A stretch of DNA of 28,343 nt from Bacillota bacterium. GTDB lineage: Bacteria > Bacillota > UBA4882 > UBA8346. The translations under genes and the position numbers were made by a program. The first letter of the stretch is position 1. The number at the start of each line of letters is the position of its first letter. The stretch is taken from NCBI GenBank assembly GCA_023415835.1, contig JAEZJK010000103.1, positions 1 through 28,343 on the forward strand, in the 5' to 3' direction. Below the pieces are notes generated by a model that had not been told where the DNA came from, did not search any database, and saw nothing but the letters and a program-made list of their open reading frames with translations. Of this stretch, positions 1 through 7,675 are shown one piece after another.

Positions 1-641
1 GGAAGATCGAGCTCATACCAGATCACCGTCTCACGCATATTGACGCTTCCCTCGATAAGGCTCCCGGCAAAAGTTTGGACCCCAAGGTTGTGACCGGGAG
101 GAATAATTATTTTGCCTGCAAAATCAAGAGAAAATTGGCCAAAAACCTGGAGTGACTGGGCTACTATAGTGCCGCCGCTGGGAACACCGTTAGAGAAGAA
201 TAGATTCATGGCGCTGTTGTCAGGGAAACTAAAGTTAAGATTCCGCTCCTCAAATGGACTTCCTTGAATTGCAGTATCACGAGTCAGAGTAAAGCTTAAA
301 GAAGTTTGATAACTTAAAGGTTGATTTGCCGGAATAATGGTGATGCCGCCAAAAACTGAGTCCAGATAAATAATTCTCCCTGAATCGGTGGGATTTTCAA
401 TGATTAGTAATCTACTGCGTGACTCAGGAGTTAGAAATTCGGCAAAAACAGCTGAAAAAAGCCGTCCGATTTGAGATTGAACGCTGGCGCTTGGTAAAGT
501 GGCCAAGACACTGTTCACGTCGGTCCTGACCGGATGATTAACGTTATCGATTCCTTCGCCGCATACCAGGACACTATCAGTATCGCAACATAAAAAGTGA
601 TCCGGAGATTTGGATGGGATACGGGAATTAGTATTATCCAT
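1..641 (-). CDS. Hypothetical protein, beta-rich, 3' part cut by window edge
   Basis: An open reading frame runs leftward from an ATG at 641-639 to the window edge without a stop (213 complete codons). The start is supported by an AAGGAGA site with 7 bases of spacing. The protein begins MDNTNSRIPSKS, has no signal peptide or transmembrane segment, and is rich in short alternating hydrophobic/polar stretches with many Gly, Pro, Ser and Thr, as expected for a beta-sandwich. Phrases such as LLIIENPTDSGR and VNMRETVIWYE recall small Bacillota surface or spore-coat-like and phage-tail-like families of unknown function, but I cannot name a family. It is divergent from the secreted protein at 932. 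No function is proposed. Confidence 0.75.
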   Translation of the reverse strand, partial: MDNTNSRIPSKSPDHFLCCDTDSVLVCGEGIDNVNHPVRTDVNSVLATLPSASVQSQIGRLFSAVFAEFLTPESRSRLLIIENPTDSGRIIYLDSVFGGITIIPANQPLSYQTSLSFTLTRDTAIQGSPFEERNLNFSFPDNSAMNLFFSNGVPSGGTIVAQSLQVFGQFSLDFAGKIIIPPGHNLGVQTFAGSLIEGSVNMRETVIWYELDL

Positions 642-931
642 ATAACATTCTCCTTCCATGGCCTTCAATTTGGTTCGATAATTATCACATAATATCCAAT
701 TAAAGATGAATGGGTGCATTGCAAAAATAATGAATAGGAATGGACTAAATGATATGTTCGTTATTCTTGTTTTACAGGGTATTATGCCGAGAAATTGGTC
801 AGTGGATGGAAATGGACTTTAACCTTGGAAACATTTACAACTTAGCAGGAATTATGTAGCGTAAATAGAATTAAATGGTACAAAAGGAGCGCTTTTAACC
901 ACGCTCTAGATTGTATTATGGAGGATAATAA

Positions 932-2281
932 ATGAAGAAAAGTAATGGATTCTATGGATTAAAGTTTTTTGGTTTGTTATTATTAGCCCTTAGTTTTGGT
1001 TTTAGTGTCTTTGCTGCTGATACATATACCGGCGATAAAAAAGTCTTTGGTGAAGTAAAAGGAGATAAAGTTTTGGTCTATTTTATTTGCAGACCGAAAC
1101 AGCAAGTTCCGAAATTAATAATTTGCGATGACGAAAAAGTTTTGACAGTAATAAAGGAAAATTCGTATAGTTTCAATTATGTTGAGCCAGGTAAGCATTT
1201 TTTATGGTGGAGTGGACAGGTCGGAAATCAAATAGAATTCGTCCCTGGATATACATACTATATTGATTTGAATTATCAACGGCATACGCTTTTAAATGAG
1301 AACGACGGTGTTGAATTGATTAAAGAAGTTAAATATTACATAGTTCCTGACCAAAATGACATTGCCAATGCAACTTCAATCATGAAGAAATACTATTTAA
1401 AAACATTAGAAAGAGAGAAATTAGCTAATTTAACTACAATTGGGGATATTTCACCGCAATCAACTCAACATATTAATGAAACGGAGACAATTAAAGTACC
1501 TGCATATACACAAATAAAATTGCAACCGGTAGTGAACATCTCCTCTTTATATAATCAAAAAGGAGATTTGATACCATTTAGGATAATGGAGGACGTGTTT
1601 ATAAATAATGAAGTTTGTTTCCGTAGTGGAACTTTAGTTAAGGGTTATATTCGAAGATGTGAACCTGCCTCAGGTCTCGGTTTATCAGGTTTCTTGGATT
1701 TAGTTATTTCTGAAGCTCCGTCGGTTGATGGTATGTCGGTTCCTTTAATTGGACGTATAATAAACTCTGGGATGTCTCGCGGTGAATTTGTTTCTGGCAT
1801 GGGCAGGACGTTTGGTTTATTAGGTGGTGTAATGGGTGCAATGATTAAAGGGCAAAATAGTGTTGAGTTATGTGGATTGCCTTTGACTGTATGGACAAGA
1901 TACGATTCATGGATTAATGTCAAAACTAATAGTAATGCCAATGATGATATCAAAAAGGGAGCTGCTATAAAAGTAAACCCAATTGTTGTAAAAGAAGAAT
2001 GGCTTACCAAAAAAGCAGATGATTTAAAATTGAATCTGAGCAGTGAAAAAGAGATTAAAGATATTAAAGTTATTGGAAATAAGTTTAGCAGCAATCTTGG
2101 TGGAAAAGGAGCAATCAGCTTAAATAAAGTTAATGGTGGTTGGGAAGCGGTTTTCAATGTATGGGATATAATTCGTTATGTGGATTTTAGAGATTCTGTG
2201 ACCACAATTGAATTATCGGGACAGTTTATCGATGATACACCATTTATAGCTGAACTCAAGGTGAATGTTGAGGGAAAATAG
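932..2281 (+). CDS. Secreted protein with DUF2846-like N-terminal domain
   Basis: 449 residues. ATG at 932 follows GGAGG (920-924). Residues 1-28 form a signal peptide (basic start, hydrophobic core LLLLALSFGFSVFA), probably cut near FAA-DT; there is no lipobox Cys, so it is predicted to be exported and soluble. Residues about 35-150 (VLVYFICRP, GKHFLWW, FVPGYTYYIDL) resemble the DUF2846 pattern of small exported proteins. Residues about 190-280 (PAYTQIKLQPVVNISS, a GD-rich turn, FRSGTLVKGYI) resemble an envelope beta-domain seen in exported proteins. A Gly-rich segment at about 282-305 and a C-terminal beta-rich part follow. Base composition is clearly more AT-rich than in genes after 4.3 kb, suggesting acquisition. 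It stands alone and is followed by a good terminator. Function unknown. Confidence 0.8.
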   Translation: MKKSNGFYGLKFFGLLLLALSFGFSVFAADTYTGDKKVFGEVKGDKVLVYFICRPKQQVPKLIICDDEKVLTVIKENSYSFNYVEPGKHFLWWSGQVGNQIEFVPGYTYYIDLNYQRHTLLNENDGVELIKEVKYYIVPDQNDIANATSIMKKYYLKTLEREKLANLTTIGDISPQSTQHINETETIKVPAYTQIKLQPVVNISSLYNQKGDLIPFRIMEDVFINNEVCFRSGTLVKGYIRRCEPASGLGLSGFLDLVISEAPSVDGMSVPLIGRIINSGMSRGEFVSGMGRTFGLLGGVMGAMIKGQNSVELCGLPLTVWTRYDSWINVKTNSNANDDIKKGAAIKVNPIVVKEEWLTKKADDLKLNLSSEKEIKDIKVIGNKFSSNLGGKGAISLNKVNGGWEAVFNVWDIIRYVDFRDSVTTIELSGQFIDDTPFIAELKVNVEGK

Positions 2282-2312
2282 CAGGTAAATTATAAAAATC
2301 AATTAATAAATA

Positions 2313-2340
2313 GGCCTTCCTTTTATGGGAAGGCCATTTT
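2313..2340 (+). terminator. Rho-independent terminator of the secreted-protein gene
   Basis: GGCCTTCC (2313-2320), a six-base loop, and GGAAGGCC (2328-2335) form a perfect 8-bp stem followed by ATTTTC. It lies 32 bases after the stop codon at 2281. Confidence 0.85.
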
Positions 2341-2495
2341 CAATATTATTGCAGGTAGATTTGAGAACTACTTGCGACATAATGCCATTGGCGAAGGAAG
2401 AGGACACAAAATCCATTCCCGGATTGGGATTTGATCACCGATGCGGTTTTAAAATACACCTCGGTTGGGTAACGCTTTTAATCTTGATCTAAAGC

Positions 2496-2527
2496 GGCTG
2501 TCTAAAAAGTACCCTTTTCTGACAGCC
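2496..2527. repeat. Inverted repeat resembling abutted transposon ends
   Basis: GGCTGTCTAAAAAG (2496-2509) and CTTTTCTGACAGCC (2514-2527) are inverted copies matching at 12 of 14 positions, separated by four bases (TACC). No T-run follows on either strand, so a terminator is unlikely. The GGCTGTC terminus followed by an A-run is reminiscent of insertion-sequence ends, so it may be a footprint or a tiny non-autonomous element; this is inference. Confidence 0.55.
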
Positions 2528-2540
2528 ACCCCACCGCCCG

Positions 2541-2650
2541 AAATTTAGCCAGTCAATTTTAAGATTTAGCCGCTTAACTTTCAAATTAAGCCAGTTAACT
2601 TCAAAATTTAGCCGCTTAACTTTCAAATTAAGCCAGTTAATTTCAAAATC
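2541..2650. repeat. 21-bp tandem repeat array, two alternating unit types
   Basis: Units of 21 bases follow one another at 2564-2584, 2585-2605, 2606-2626 and 2627-2647, with degenerate copies at 2541-2563 and from 2648. Two versions alternate, giving a 42-bp higher-order period: one carries AGCCGCTTAACTTTCAA, the other AGCCAGTTAACTTCAAA. The 2564-2584 and 2606-2626 copies are identical; 2585-2605 and 2627-2647 differ by one base. The array runs into the reading frame of the truncated GyrI-like gene. Confidence 0.9.
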
Positions 2651-2751
2651 GAGCCGCTCAATAAGGGGATAATATTTTCATTTAGGATTAAGACGCTCGG
2701 GAATCTTTCAACGGTTCGGAATGCTTCTTTTTTTTCAATCCGGTAATTCAT
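2623..2751 (-). pseudogene. Truncated start of a GyrI-like effector-binding protein gene
   Basis: On the minus strand an excellent ribosome binding site (AAAGGAGGAG, complement of 2757-2766) precedes ATG at 2751-2749. The first residues, MNYRIEKKEAFRTVERF, match the typical beginning of GyrI-like/AraC effector-binding domain proteins (usually about 150 residues or more). The frame then runs into the 21-bp repeat array and stops after 42 codons, its last residues (SGSILKLTGLI) being encoded by repeats. I infer that the rest was lost when the repeat array or neighbouring DNA was inserted or rearranged. The family call rests on a short stretch. Confidence 0.5.
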
Positions 2752-3062
2752 TTCGGCTCCTCCTTTAACAGTTAATTGGAAGGTTAGGCGAGGATGAGCT
2801 TTGAGTACTTGACCATTATTTCCGGCTTTGGAAGGTGTGATACCATGCACACCGAGGAACGCTCTTGTAGAAACGAGAAACAGCAAGCTTATAATCCCGT
2901 TAGTTTAATCAAATTTTTTATAAATCCCATTCAAGTAGTAATTTATACACTACAACCAAGAGCAATTTTTGATACCATTATTCAATTTATAGAATAGAAA
3001 CATGACATAAAAAAAAGAATAATCCTAAATAGGGTGGAAATTTATTTTGGGTGAGATGAATA

Positions 3063-3529
3063 GTGAACAAAGTTAAAATCAAAGACCTTTTACTGCAGGG
3101 CTCACGTTTGGAGGTATCAATGGATTACTCTATAACTTGTACATATTTATCATAAACCTTTTCAACATTAATTCGCGAACTCCCTGGGGAGACGCGGCAG
3201 CCCTCTTTTTTGACCCTCCTGAGCTTAATATGCTTCCAGCCCAAATATTCGGTTTTCTGATGTCATTAAATGCTCCAATGTTTATCGGCATTACCCTTTG
3301 TTTATTAGTCAAGTTTACCGGTAGAGATTTCATTTATCTGAAAAGCATTGTCTTAGCGGAGCTAACAACCTTTCTTACCTTTGCTGTAGTGTATCCTCCA
3401 TTGTTGGGGTTAAAGTTTGTAAAACATTCAATCCCCACTGTATATGGAGCACTTTTTGGCATGTTCCTTTTTGGACTTATTTTAGGGCACCTTGTAAAAA
3501 AATACACTAACTTTGGGGACAGCTGGTAA
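3063..3529 (+). pseudogene. Four-helix membrane protein, interrupted by a 1-nt frameshift
   Basis: The open frame ending at 3529 encodes about 150 residues with hydrophobic segments around GLTFGGINGLLYNLYIFII, IFGFLMSLNAPMFIGITLCLL, IVLAELTTFLTFAVVYPPLL and YGALFGMFLFGLILGHLVKK. It has no standard start before the first helix. GTG at 3063, after GGGTGAG, begins MNKVKIKDLLLQG in another frame. Adding one G to the GGG at 3098-3100 joins the two parts as MNKVKIKDLLLQG-LTFGGING. The product is similar in layout to the next gene (G-x-D before the third helix, closing GxxxG helix ending KK), so the pair look like tandem paralogs. Function unknown. Sequencing error is as likely as a real mutation. 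Confidence 0.65.
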
Positions 3530-3681
3530 TAGAGGGTAAAGGGATAAACAAATTACAGAAAATTCAGGAGTCGTCTCATCCATGAAACCGGCCCTTACCA
3601 CTAGCTAATCTCGCTGGGGTATCCCTGGGTGAGAAGTATTCACGGAAGTTAGGAAAAGAAGTATTTCATTAGGGTGAAGAA

Positions 3682-4116
3682 ATGAAAGCGGATAAGTCTA
3701 TGCTGGCTATATTGATTGGATTTGCTGCAGGGCCGGTGTTTGAAACATTCACGCAAATTATGAAGCACTTTGGCTTTACGACACTGTCATCTCTAGAAGC
3801 AATTAGCCTAATGTGGCTAAGAGAACCAAGTTGGACATTGGGGATACTGGGTTCGATTGGATTGGCCGCTTGGGTTAGCTTGGCAATGTATCATAGTGTG
3901 AAAATTTGGGGTACGGACTATTTCCCCCTAAAAGCAATGCTGATTGGAATGACTTCAGAGTCATTGGTTTTTAACATCTTTGGAATACTAGGCGGTAATG
4001 AGCCGCTGGTTCAAAGTGTGAGCGGCAACTATGTACACGCGATTGGTGCTGCGCTTTCCGGGTTGGTTGTCGGTTTTTTAATGAAGAAATTTCTTTTTGA
4101 CAAAACTTTTATTTGA
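3682..4116 (+). CDS. Four-helix integral membrane protein, paralog of preceding gene
   Basis: 144 residues, ATG at 3682 after GGGTGAAGAA. Hydrophobic segments at about 7-30, 50-70, 88-106 and 118-138 predict four membrane helices; the C-terminus (LMKKFLFDK) is basic. It shares with the upstream frameshifted gene the VK-x-x-G-x-D-[FY] segment before helix 3, the LK-x-[IM] start of that helix, and a GxxxGxLxKK closing helix. The pair probably arose by duplication and may assemble together. Size and layout recall small uncharacterised Bacillota membrane proteins such as the YqhR type, but I cannot assign it. No catalytic motif is visible. Confidence 0.75.
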   Translation: MKADKSMLAILIGFAAGPVFETFTQIMKHFGFTTLSSLEAISLMWLREPSWTLGILGSIGLAAWVSLAMYHSVKIWGTDYFPLKAMLIGMTSESLVFNIFGILGGNEPLVQSVSGNYVHAIGAALSGLVVGFLMKKFLFDKTFI

Positions 4117-4304
4117 TTTTAAACCGGGTTATTTTCTTTTTTAGTTATTTGACTTTCTTAGGTTGGTGGGCTGTTATTACTTTGGTGTTCATGAAAACAA
4201 GTCGCTTGGCGAAAAATGACTCACCACTTTTGAAAAGAGCTGCTCCGCGGTTTGGTCATTGGCTTACTTTAACTATCTTGATAAAAGTAAACTCAAAAGG
4301 GTGA
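4113..4304 (+). CDS. Possible small single-helix membrane protein
   Basis: A 63-codon frame starts with TTG at 4113 in the overlap TTGA with the stop codon of the preceding membrane protein, an arrangement suited to translational coupling. It encodes one hydrophobic segment (VIFFFSYLTFLGWWAVITLVFM) followed by a basic tail (KTSRLAKNDSPLLKRAAPRFGHW). It ends 7 bases before the ATG of the DUF255 gene. There is no separate ribosome binding site and no family is recognised; it could be a chance frame. Confidence 0.35.
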   Translation: MILNRVIFFFSYLTFLGWWAVITLVFMKTSRLAKNDSPLLKRAAPRFGHWLTLTILIKVNSKG

Positions 4305-4311
4305 TTAAAAA

Positions 4312-6384
4312 ATGCTTGAAACGCAACATACCAATCGCCTAATTCAGGAAACTTCCCCCTATCTCCTCCAACACGCCCACAATCCGGTCGATTGGTATCC
4401 CTGGGGCGACGAAGCTTTTCAAAAGGCTAAAGAGGAAGAAAAACCAATCCTGCTCTCCTGCGGATATTCCGCCTGCCACTGGTGCCACGTGATGGAACGG
4501 GAATCCTTTGAAGACCAGGAGATCGCGGCTTTAATGAACCAATATTTCGTCAATATCAAGGTTGATCGGGAAGAACGGCCGGATCTGGATCAGATCTATC
4601 AACAAGCGGTCCAGGCAATATCCGGCCATGGCGGTTGGCCGTTGACCGCCTTTTTAGACCATGACCGGCGTCCTTTTTTCGGGGGGACCTATTATCCGCC
4701 GGTCTCAATGTATGGTAGGCCGGGATTTCCGGATATTCTGGAAGCAATCCATCGCAAATGGGTGGAGGAACGGGAGCAAATCCGCGAGGCCGGGGCTGAA
4801 CTCACTAAATATCTGCAAAGGGAAGCGGAATTGGCTAACCGGCCAGAAATGCCGGGAAAGGAGTTCCCGGAGAAGTCGGTTGCCGAACTATACCGTTACG
4901 CGGATACCACCAATGGCGGGTACAATGACGCTCCGAAGTTTCCTAATCCTGGCCTTTTGCGGTTGTTTTTAAATATTGGGAGCAGGCAAGATGATCCCCG
5001 TCAATTAAACCATGCCTTATTCACTTTGAGCCGGATGGCCCGAGGCGGGATCTACGATCAGTTGGGCGGGGGCTTTCATCGTTACTCAACCGACCGCTAT
5101 TGGCGTGTGCCCCATTTTGAAAAGATGCTTTACGACAATGCCCAGTTGCTCCGGTTATATAGCATCGGTTTTCAACTAACCGGCGAGGAAGAGTATCAGC
5201 GGGTAGTCCGGGAGACCGCCGACTACGTTAGACGGGAGATGACCGCGGCGGAAGGCGGCTTTTATGCCACTCAAGACGCAGACAGCGAGGGGAAGGAGGG
5301 TAAGTTTTTCCTCTGGACCGTTGATGAGATCAGGGAATCACTAAATGAAGATGACGCCCGGTTAATCATTGATTACTATGGGGCTTCGGAGAAGGGTAAT
5401 TTTGAAGGGAAAAATATCCTTAACCGCTTACACGATTTTGAAGGCAAATCGTTTGATGGTTCTGAACTTATGAAGCTAGGGGCGATCCGGGAAAAGCTTT
5501 TGAAGATCCGGGAAGAAAGAGTGAAGCCATTTCGGGACGAAAAGGTGATTACCAGCTGGAACGGGTTGATGATCGGCGGTTTGGCATATTGCTATCAAGT
5601 ATTCCAGAATTCAGCCGATTATGAGGCGGCCCGGAAGGCGGCGGAGTTTATCTGGGAATCAGTACGGCTAAATGAGGGTAATTTGGCTCGGGTTTATAAA
5701 GACGGTAAAGCCTATGGAGAAGCTTTTTTGGATGACTATGCCTTTTTAGCCCAGGGATTACTTGATTTGTATGAGGCTGACTTTAACGGCGAGTGGTTGG
5801 CCAGGGGCATCGATTTGACCTCGACGGCTATCGGCCGGTTTGGGAATGGGAACGGTTTGTACTACCTGACTCCGGAGAACGGAGCTGAATTGGTGAGCCG
5901 GCCGCTCTCCGGTCCGGATCAGGCGATTCCGGGCGGGGTGGCGGTGCAGGCCGAGAATTTGCTGAAGTTAGCTGCTTATACAGGAAGAAATGAATTTTGG
6001 GAGGAAGCCGAACGGATCTTTAAAGCCTATGGCGGGGAAATGCAACATAACAGCTGGGGTTATGCCGGATTGATGAGTGCTCTAGATCTGTTTCACCAAG
6101 GGATTAAGGAATTTACCTTCGTCAGTGACGGTAATAGCCCCCCAGAGCTTTTGATTAGACTACGCCGAAAGTTTTTGCCCCACCGTATTTTAGCCTGGAT
6201 TGGGGAACGGAAAAACTTGAAAACCCATCCTGCGGGTGGACTCTTTGAAGGCCGGGAGCTGGTGAACGGTCAGCCGACTTGTTATGTATGTATAAATCAA
6301 AATTGCCTGCCGCCGGTTACCGAGTGGGATGATTTAGAGCGAGTTGGATTAACTGACGGAGTTTTAAGCGCATCTACAAGATAA
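4312..6384 (+). CDS. yyaL: DUF255 (YyaL/SPATA20-type) thioredoxin-domain protein
   Basis: 690 residues, normal for this family. ATG at 4312 follows AAAAGGGTGAT. The N-terminal 160 residues form the DUF255 thioredoxin-like domain: NRLIQETSPYLLQHAHNPV, then the CHWC active-site motif at 55-58, DREERPDLDQIY and GHGGWPLTAFL. The remainder is an alpha/alpha-barrel related to N-acylglucosamine 2-epimerase and six-hairpin glycosidases (GGIYDQLGGGFHRYS, VPHFEKMLYDNAQLL, TSWNGLMIGGLA). No signal peptide, so it is cytoplasmic. The biochemical role is not established; a redox or carbohydrate-related role is only suggested by the domains. Base composition changes to the more GC-rich type of the following genes at this point. 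Confidence 0.93.
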   Translation: MLETQHTNRLIQETSPYLLQHAHNPVDWYPWGDEAFQKAKEEEKPILLSCGYSACHWCHVMERESFEDQEIAALMNQYFVNIKVDREERPDLDQIYQQAVQAISGHGGWPLTAFLDHDRRPFFGGTYYPPVSMYGRPGFPDILEAIHRKWVEEREQIREAGAELTKYLQREAELANRPEMPGKEFPEKSVAELYRYADTTNGGYNDAPKFPNPGLLRLFLNIGSRQDDPRQLNHALFTLSRMARGGIYDQLGGGFHRYSTDRYWRVPHFEKMLYDNAQLLRLYSIGFQLTGEEEYQRVVRETADYVRREMTAAEGGFYATQDADSEGKEGKFFLWTVDEIRESLNEDDARLIIDYYGASEKGNFEGKNILNRLHDFEGKSFDGSELMKLGAIREKLLKIREERVKPFRDEKVITSWNGLMIGGLAYCYQVFQNSADYEAARKAAEFIWESVRLNEGNLARVYKDGKAYGEAFLDDYAFLAQGLLDLYEADFNGEWLARGIDLTSTAIGRFGNGNGLYYLTPENGAELVSRPLSGPDQAIPGGVAVQAENLLKLAAYTGRNEFWEEAERIFKAYGGEMQHNSWGYAGLMSALDLFHQGIKEFTFVSDGNSPPELLIRLRRKFLPHRILAWIGERKNLKTHPAGGLFEGRELVNGQPTCYVCINQNCLPPVTEWDDLERVGLTDGVLSASTR

Positions 6385-6387
6385 TAC

Positions 6388-6416
6388 TTGACAAAATTTC
6401 CAGATGATATTAAATT
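6388..6416 (+). promoter_or_regulatory. Sigma-A-like promoter of the 6.4 kb RNA unit
   Basis: TTGACA (6388-6393, perfect -35), 17-base spacer, TAAATT (6411-6416) as -10. It lies directly behind the stop codon of the DUF255 gene and predicts transcription from about 6423. Confidence 0.6.
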
Positions 6417-6422
6417 ATTAAT

Positions 6423-6527
6423 AACAAGTGAGTATGTCTAGCGTCAGACGCGAGCGGCATAGGGACGGATCCTACACGCGGAGAAACCTGCGGAGTCACT
6501 TTTTAAGTGATTGGCGCGGTTTTTTTT
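6423..6527 (+). ncRNA. Candidate small RNA or leader, about 105 nt, family unknown
   Basis: Between the promoter at 6388 and a terminator ending at 6527 lies a GC-rich segment that can fold: CGCG (6449-6452) with CGCG (6477-6480) enclosing TAGG (6460-6463) with CCTA (6471-6474), the loop being GACGGAT; a small GTCT/AGAC hairpin (6436-6449) competes with it. It is followed directly by the terminator. The same span includes a 36-codon arginine-rich frame from an ATG at 6434 with a weak ribosome binding site, so a peptide cannot be excluded. I tried known riboswitch consensus sequences from memory (ykkC classes, yybP, c-di-GMP, ZTP, fluoride, SRP RNA) and none fitted. A free-standing sRNA or a terminating leader of the ABC operon are both possible. 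Confidence 0.45.
6484..6527 (+). terminator. Strong intrinsic terminator
   Basis: AAACC (6484-6488) pairs with GGTTT (6518-6522), TGC (6489-6491) with GCG (6514-6516), and AGTCAC (6494-6499) with GTGATT (6507-6512), followed by eight T (6520-6527). It ends the RNA unit and would shield the ABC operon from the DUF255 gene. Confidence 0.85.
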
Positions 6528-6540
6528 ATTCTAAACTTAT

Positions 6541-6636
6541 TTAACCATAGAGTTCACAGAGGGGCTAGAGATTTTAAAGTCTATATTATTTTTATTTACC
6601 GTATCCTCCGTGTTCGCTGTCTCCTCTGTGGTTTAA
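6541..6636. repeat. Imperfect palindrome of the NHRVHRG-type dispersed repeat
   Basis: TTAACCATAGAG (6541-6552) and CTCCTCTGTGGTTTAA (6621-6636) are imperfect inverted copies, with further matches between ACAGAGG inside the left arm and CCTCCGTGTTC inside the right arm. Sequences of the form CCACAGAG...CTCTGTGG are scattered in many bacterial genomes and yield the well-known spurious translation NHRVHR; here the plus strand reads LFNHRVHRGARDF. It sits between the terminator and the ABC operon and has no coding content. Confidence 0.65.
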
Positions 6637-6670
6637 TATTTGTATTGGAACTAAGACAGGGGGCGGAAAG

Positions 6671-7675
6671 ATGGATACGGTTATTTCGGTTAGCCAACTG
6701 AAGAAGACTTTTAAAACCAAGATTAAAAAAGAGGGTTTGCATGGTAGCGTTAAGGCCCTCTTCCGGCCGGAATATCGCGAAATTGAAGCGGTTAGTGGAA
6801 TTGATCTCGAAGTCCGCCGGGGCGAATTGATTGCCTTTCTTGGTCCCAACGGCGCCGGGAAATCAACTACCATTAAAATGTTGACCGGCATTCTCTATCC
6901 TACATCGGGTGATATTTCGATACTGGGGTATGATCCCAGTAAAGAACGAAAGCAACTCTCCTTCAAAATTGGGAGTGTCTTCGGTCAAAAGTCCCAGCTT
7001 TGGTTCCATTTGCCCCCCATCGATAGTTTTAAACTGTTGGGAGCGATCTATGAAATCGATTCGGGAATATTGAAAAAACGGATTGCGGAAATCGTCGACC
7101 TCTTTGAAATTTACGATTTGATGGAAGTCCCGGTTCGCAAGCTTTCCCTGGGGGAGCGGATGCGTTGTGAGTTTGCCGCCTCCATCCTTCACCAACCGGA
7201 AGTGGTTTTTTTGGACGAACCTACTATTGGACTGGATGTAGTGGTCAAACAAAAAATTCGCGAACTGATTGTTAGGTTGAACCAAGAACAAAAAACCACT
7301 ATCTTTTTGACCAGTCATGATATCGGGGATGTCGAGCAACTGTGCCAGCGGGCGGTAATCATTAATCACGGCCGGATTGTTTTGGATAATACCCTTAAAA
7401 AGCTCAAATATGGATATCTTCATAAAAAAATTATCGATGTCAAGTTTAGTGATAGCATTGATTTATCGGGGTTCGAAGGCCTAAATATAATCAAGAGTAA
7501 GGGGCCGGCCGTAAAACTTGAAGTTGACGCCGGAGAAGAAAAGATGCACCAGGTAATGATGAAGCTGCTCCGCGCCGGAAATATCCTGGACGTGACTATT
7601 TCCGACATTCCGTTGGAAGAGATCATCGCCGCTATTTATAAAACGGTGCGTCAAGGCGGTGAAGTCCGTGCGTAA
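6671..7675 (+). CDS. ABC-2 type exporter, ATP-binding protein
   Basis: 334 residues; ATG at 6671 after GGGGGCGG. All nucleotide-binding motifs are present: Walker A GPNGAGKS at 58-65, Q-loop near 105, signature LSLGER at 158-163, Walker B VVFLDEP at 178-184, H-loop SHD at 215-217. The insertion before Walker A and the C-terminal extension of about 90 residues fit the COG4586 group, whose genes sit with COG4587 and COG3694 permeases, as here. It energises the two membrane proteins encoded next; the substrate is unknown. Gene overlap with the first permease (17 nt) indicates one operon. Confidence 0.9.
   Translation: MDTVISVSQLKKTFKTKIKKEGLHGSVKALFRPEYREIEAVSGIDLEVRRGELIAFLGPNGAGKSTTIKMLTGILYPTSGDISILGYDPSKERKQLSFKIGSVFGQKSQLWFHLPPIDSFKLLGAIYEIDSGILKKRIAEIVDLFEIYDLMEVPVRKLSLGERMRCEFAASILHQPEVVFLDEPTIGLDVVVKQKIRELIVRLNQEQKTTIFLTSHDIGDVEQLCQRAVIINHGRIVLDNTLKKLKYGYLHKKIIDVKFSDSIDLSGFEGLNIIKSKGPAVKLEVDAGEEKMHQVMMKLLRAGNILDVTISDIPLEEIIAAIYKTVRQGGEVRA

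Larger units (their letters stand above)
2341..3062. other. Gene-poor stretch with repeats and a gene stub
   Basis: About 720 bases without a convincing complete gene. It contains an inverted repeat (2496-2527), a 21-bp tandem repeat array (2541-2650) and a truncated GyrI-like gene start (2623-2751, minus strand). The open frame at 2794-2997 on the plus strand has no ribosome binding site and no recognisable sequence. Nothing stands out in 2341-2495 or in 2770-3045. Confidence 0.6.

Noticed and set aside
1645..2157. 170-codon minus-strand frame inside the secreted-protein gene
   Set aside because: Pure shadow of the sense gene; no start signals and no coherent domain.
2541..2650. Short CRISPR array
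   Set aside because: Repeats are contiguous 21-bp units with no unique spacers, and there are no cas genes.
2794..2997. 67-codon plus-strand frame in the gene-poor stretch
   Set aside because: No ribosome binding site, no recognisable domain, and it covers the region antisense to the GyrI-like stub leader; probably chance.
6423..6527. Guanidine-II (mini-ykkC) riboswitch because of a GACGG loop
   Set aside because: Only one loop of the ACGR kind is present; the other small hairpin loop is AGCGTC, and the downstream exporter is not of the SMR or ykkC-linked kind.
6507..6701. 64-codon frame containing NHRVHRG
   Set aside because: Known spurious translation of the CCACAGAG-type palindrome; it also starts inside a terminator.
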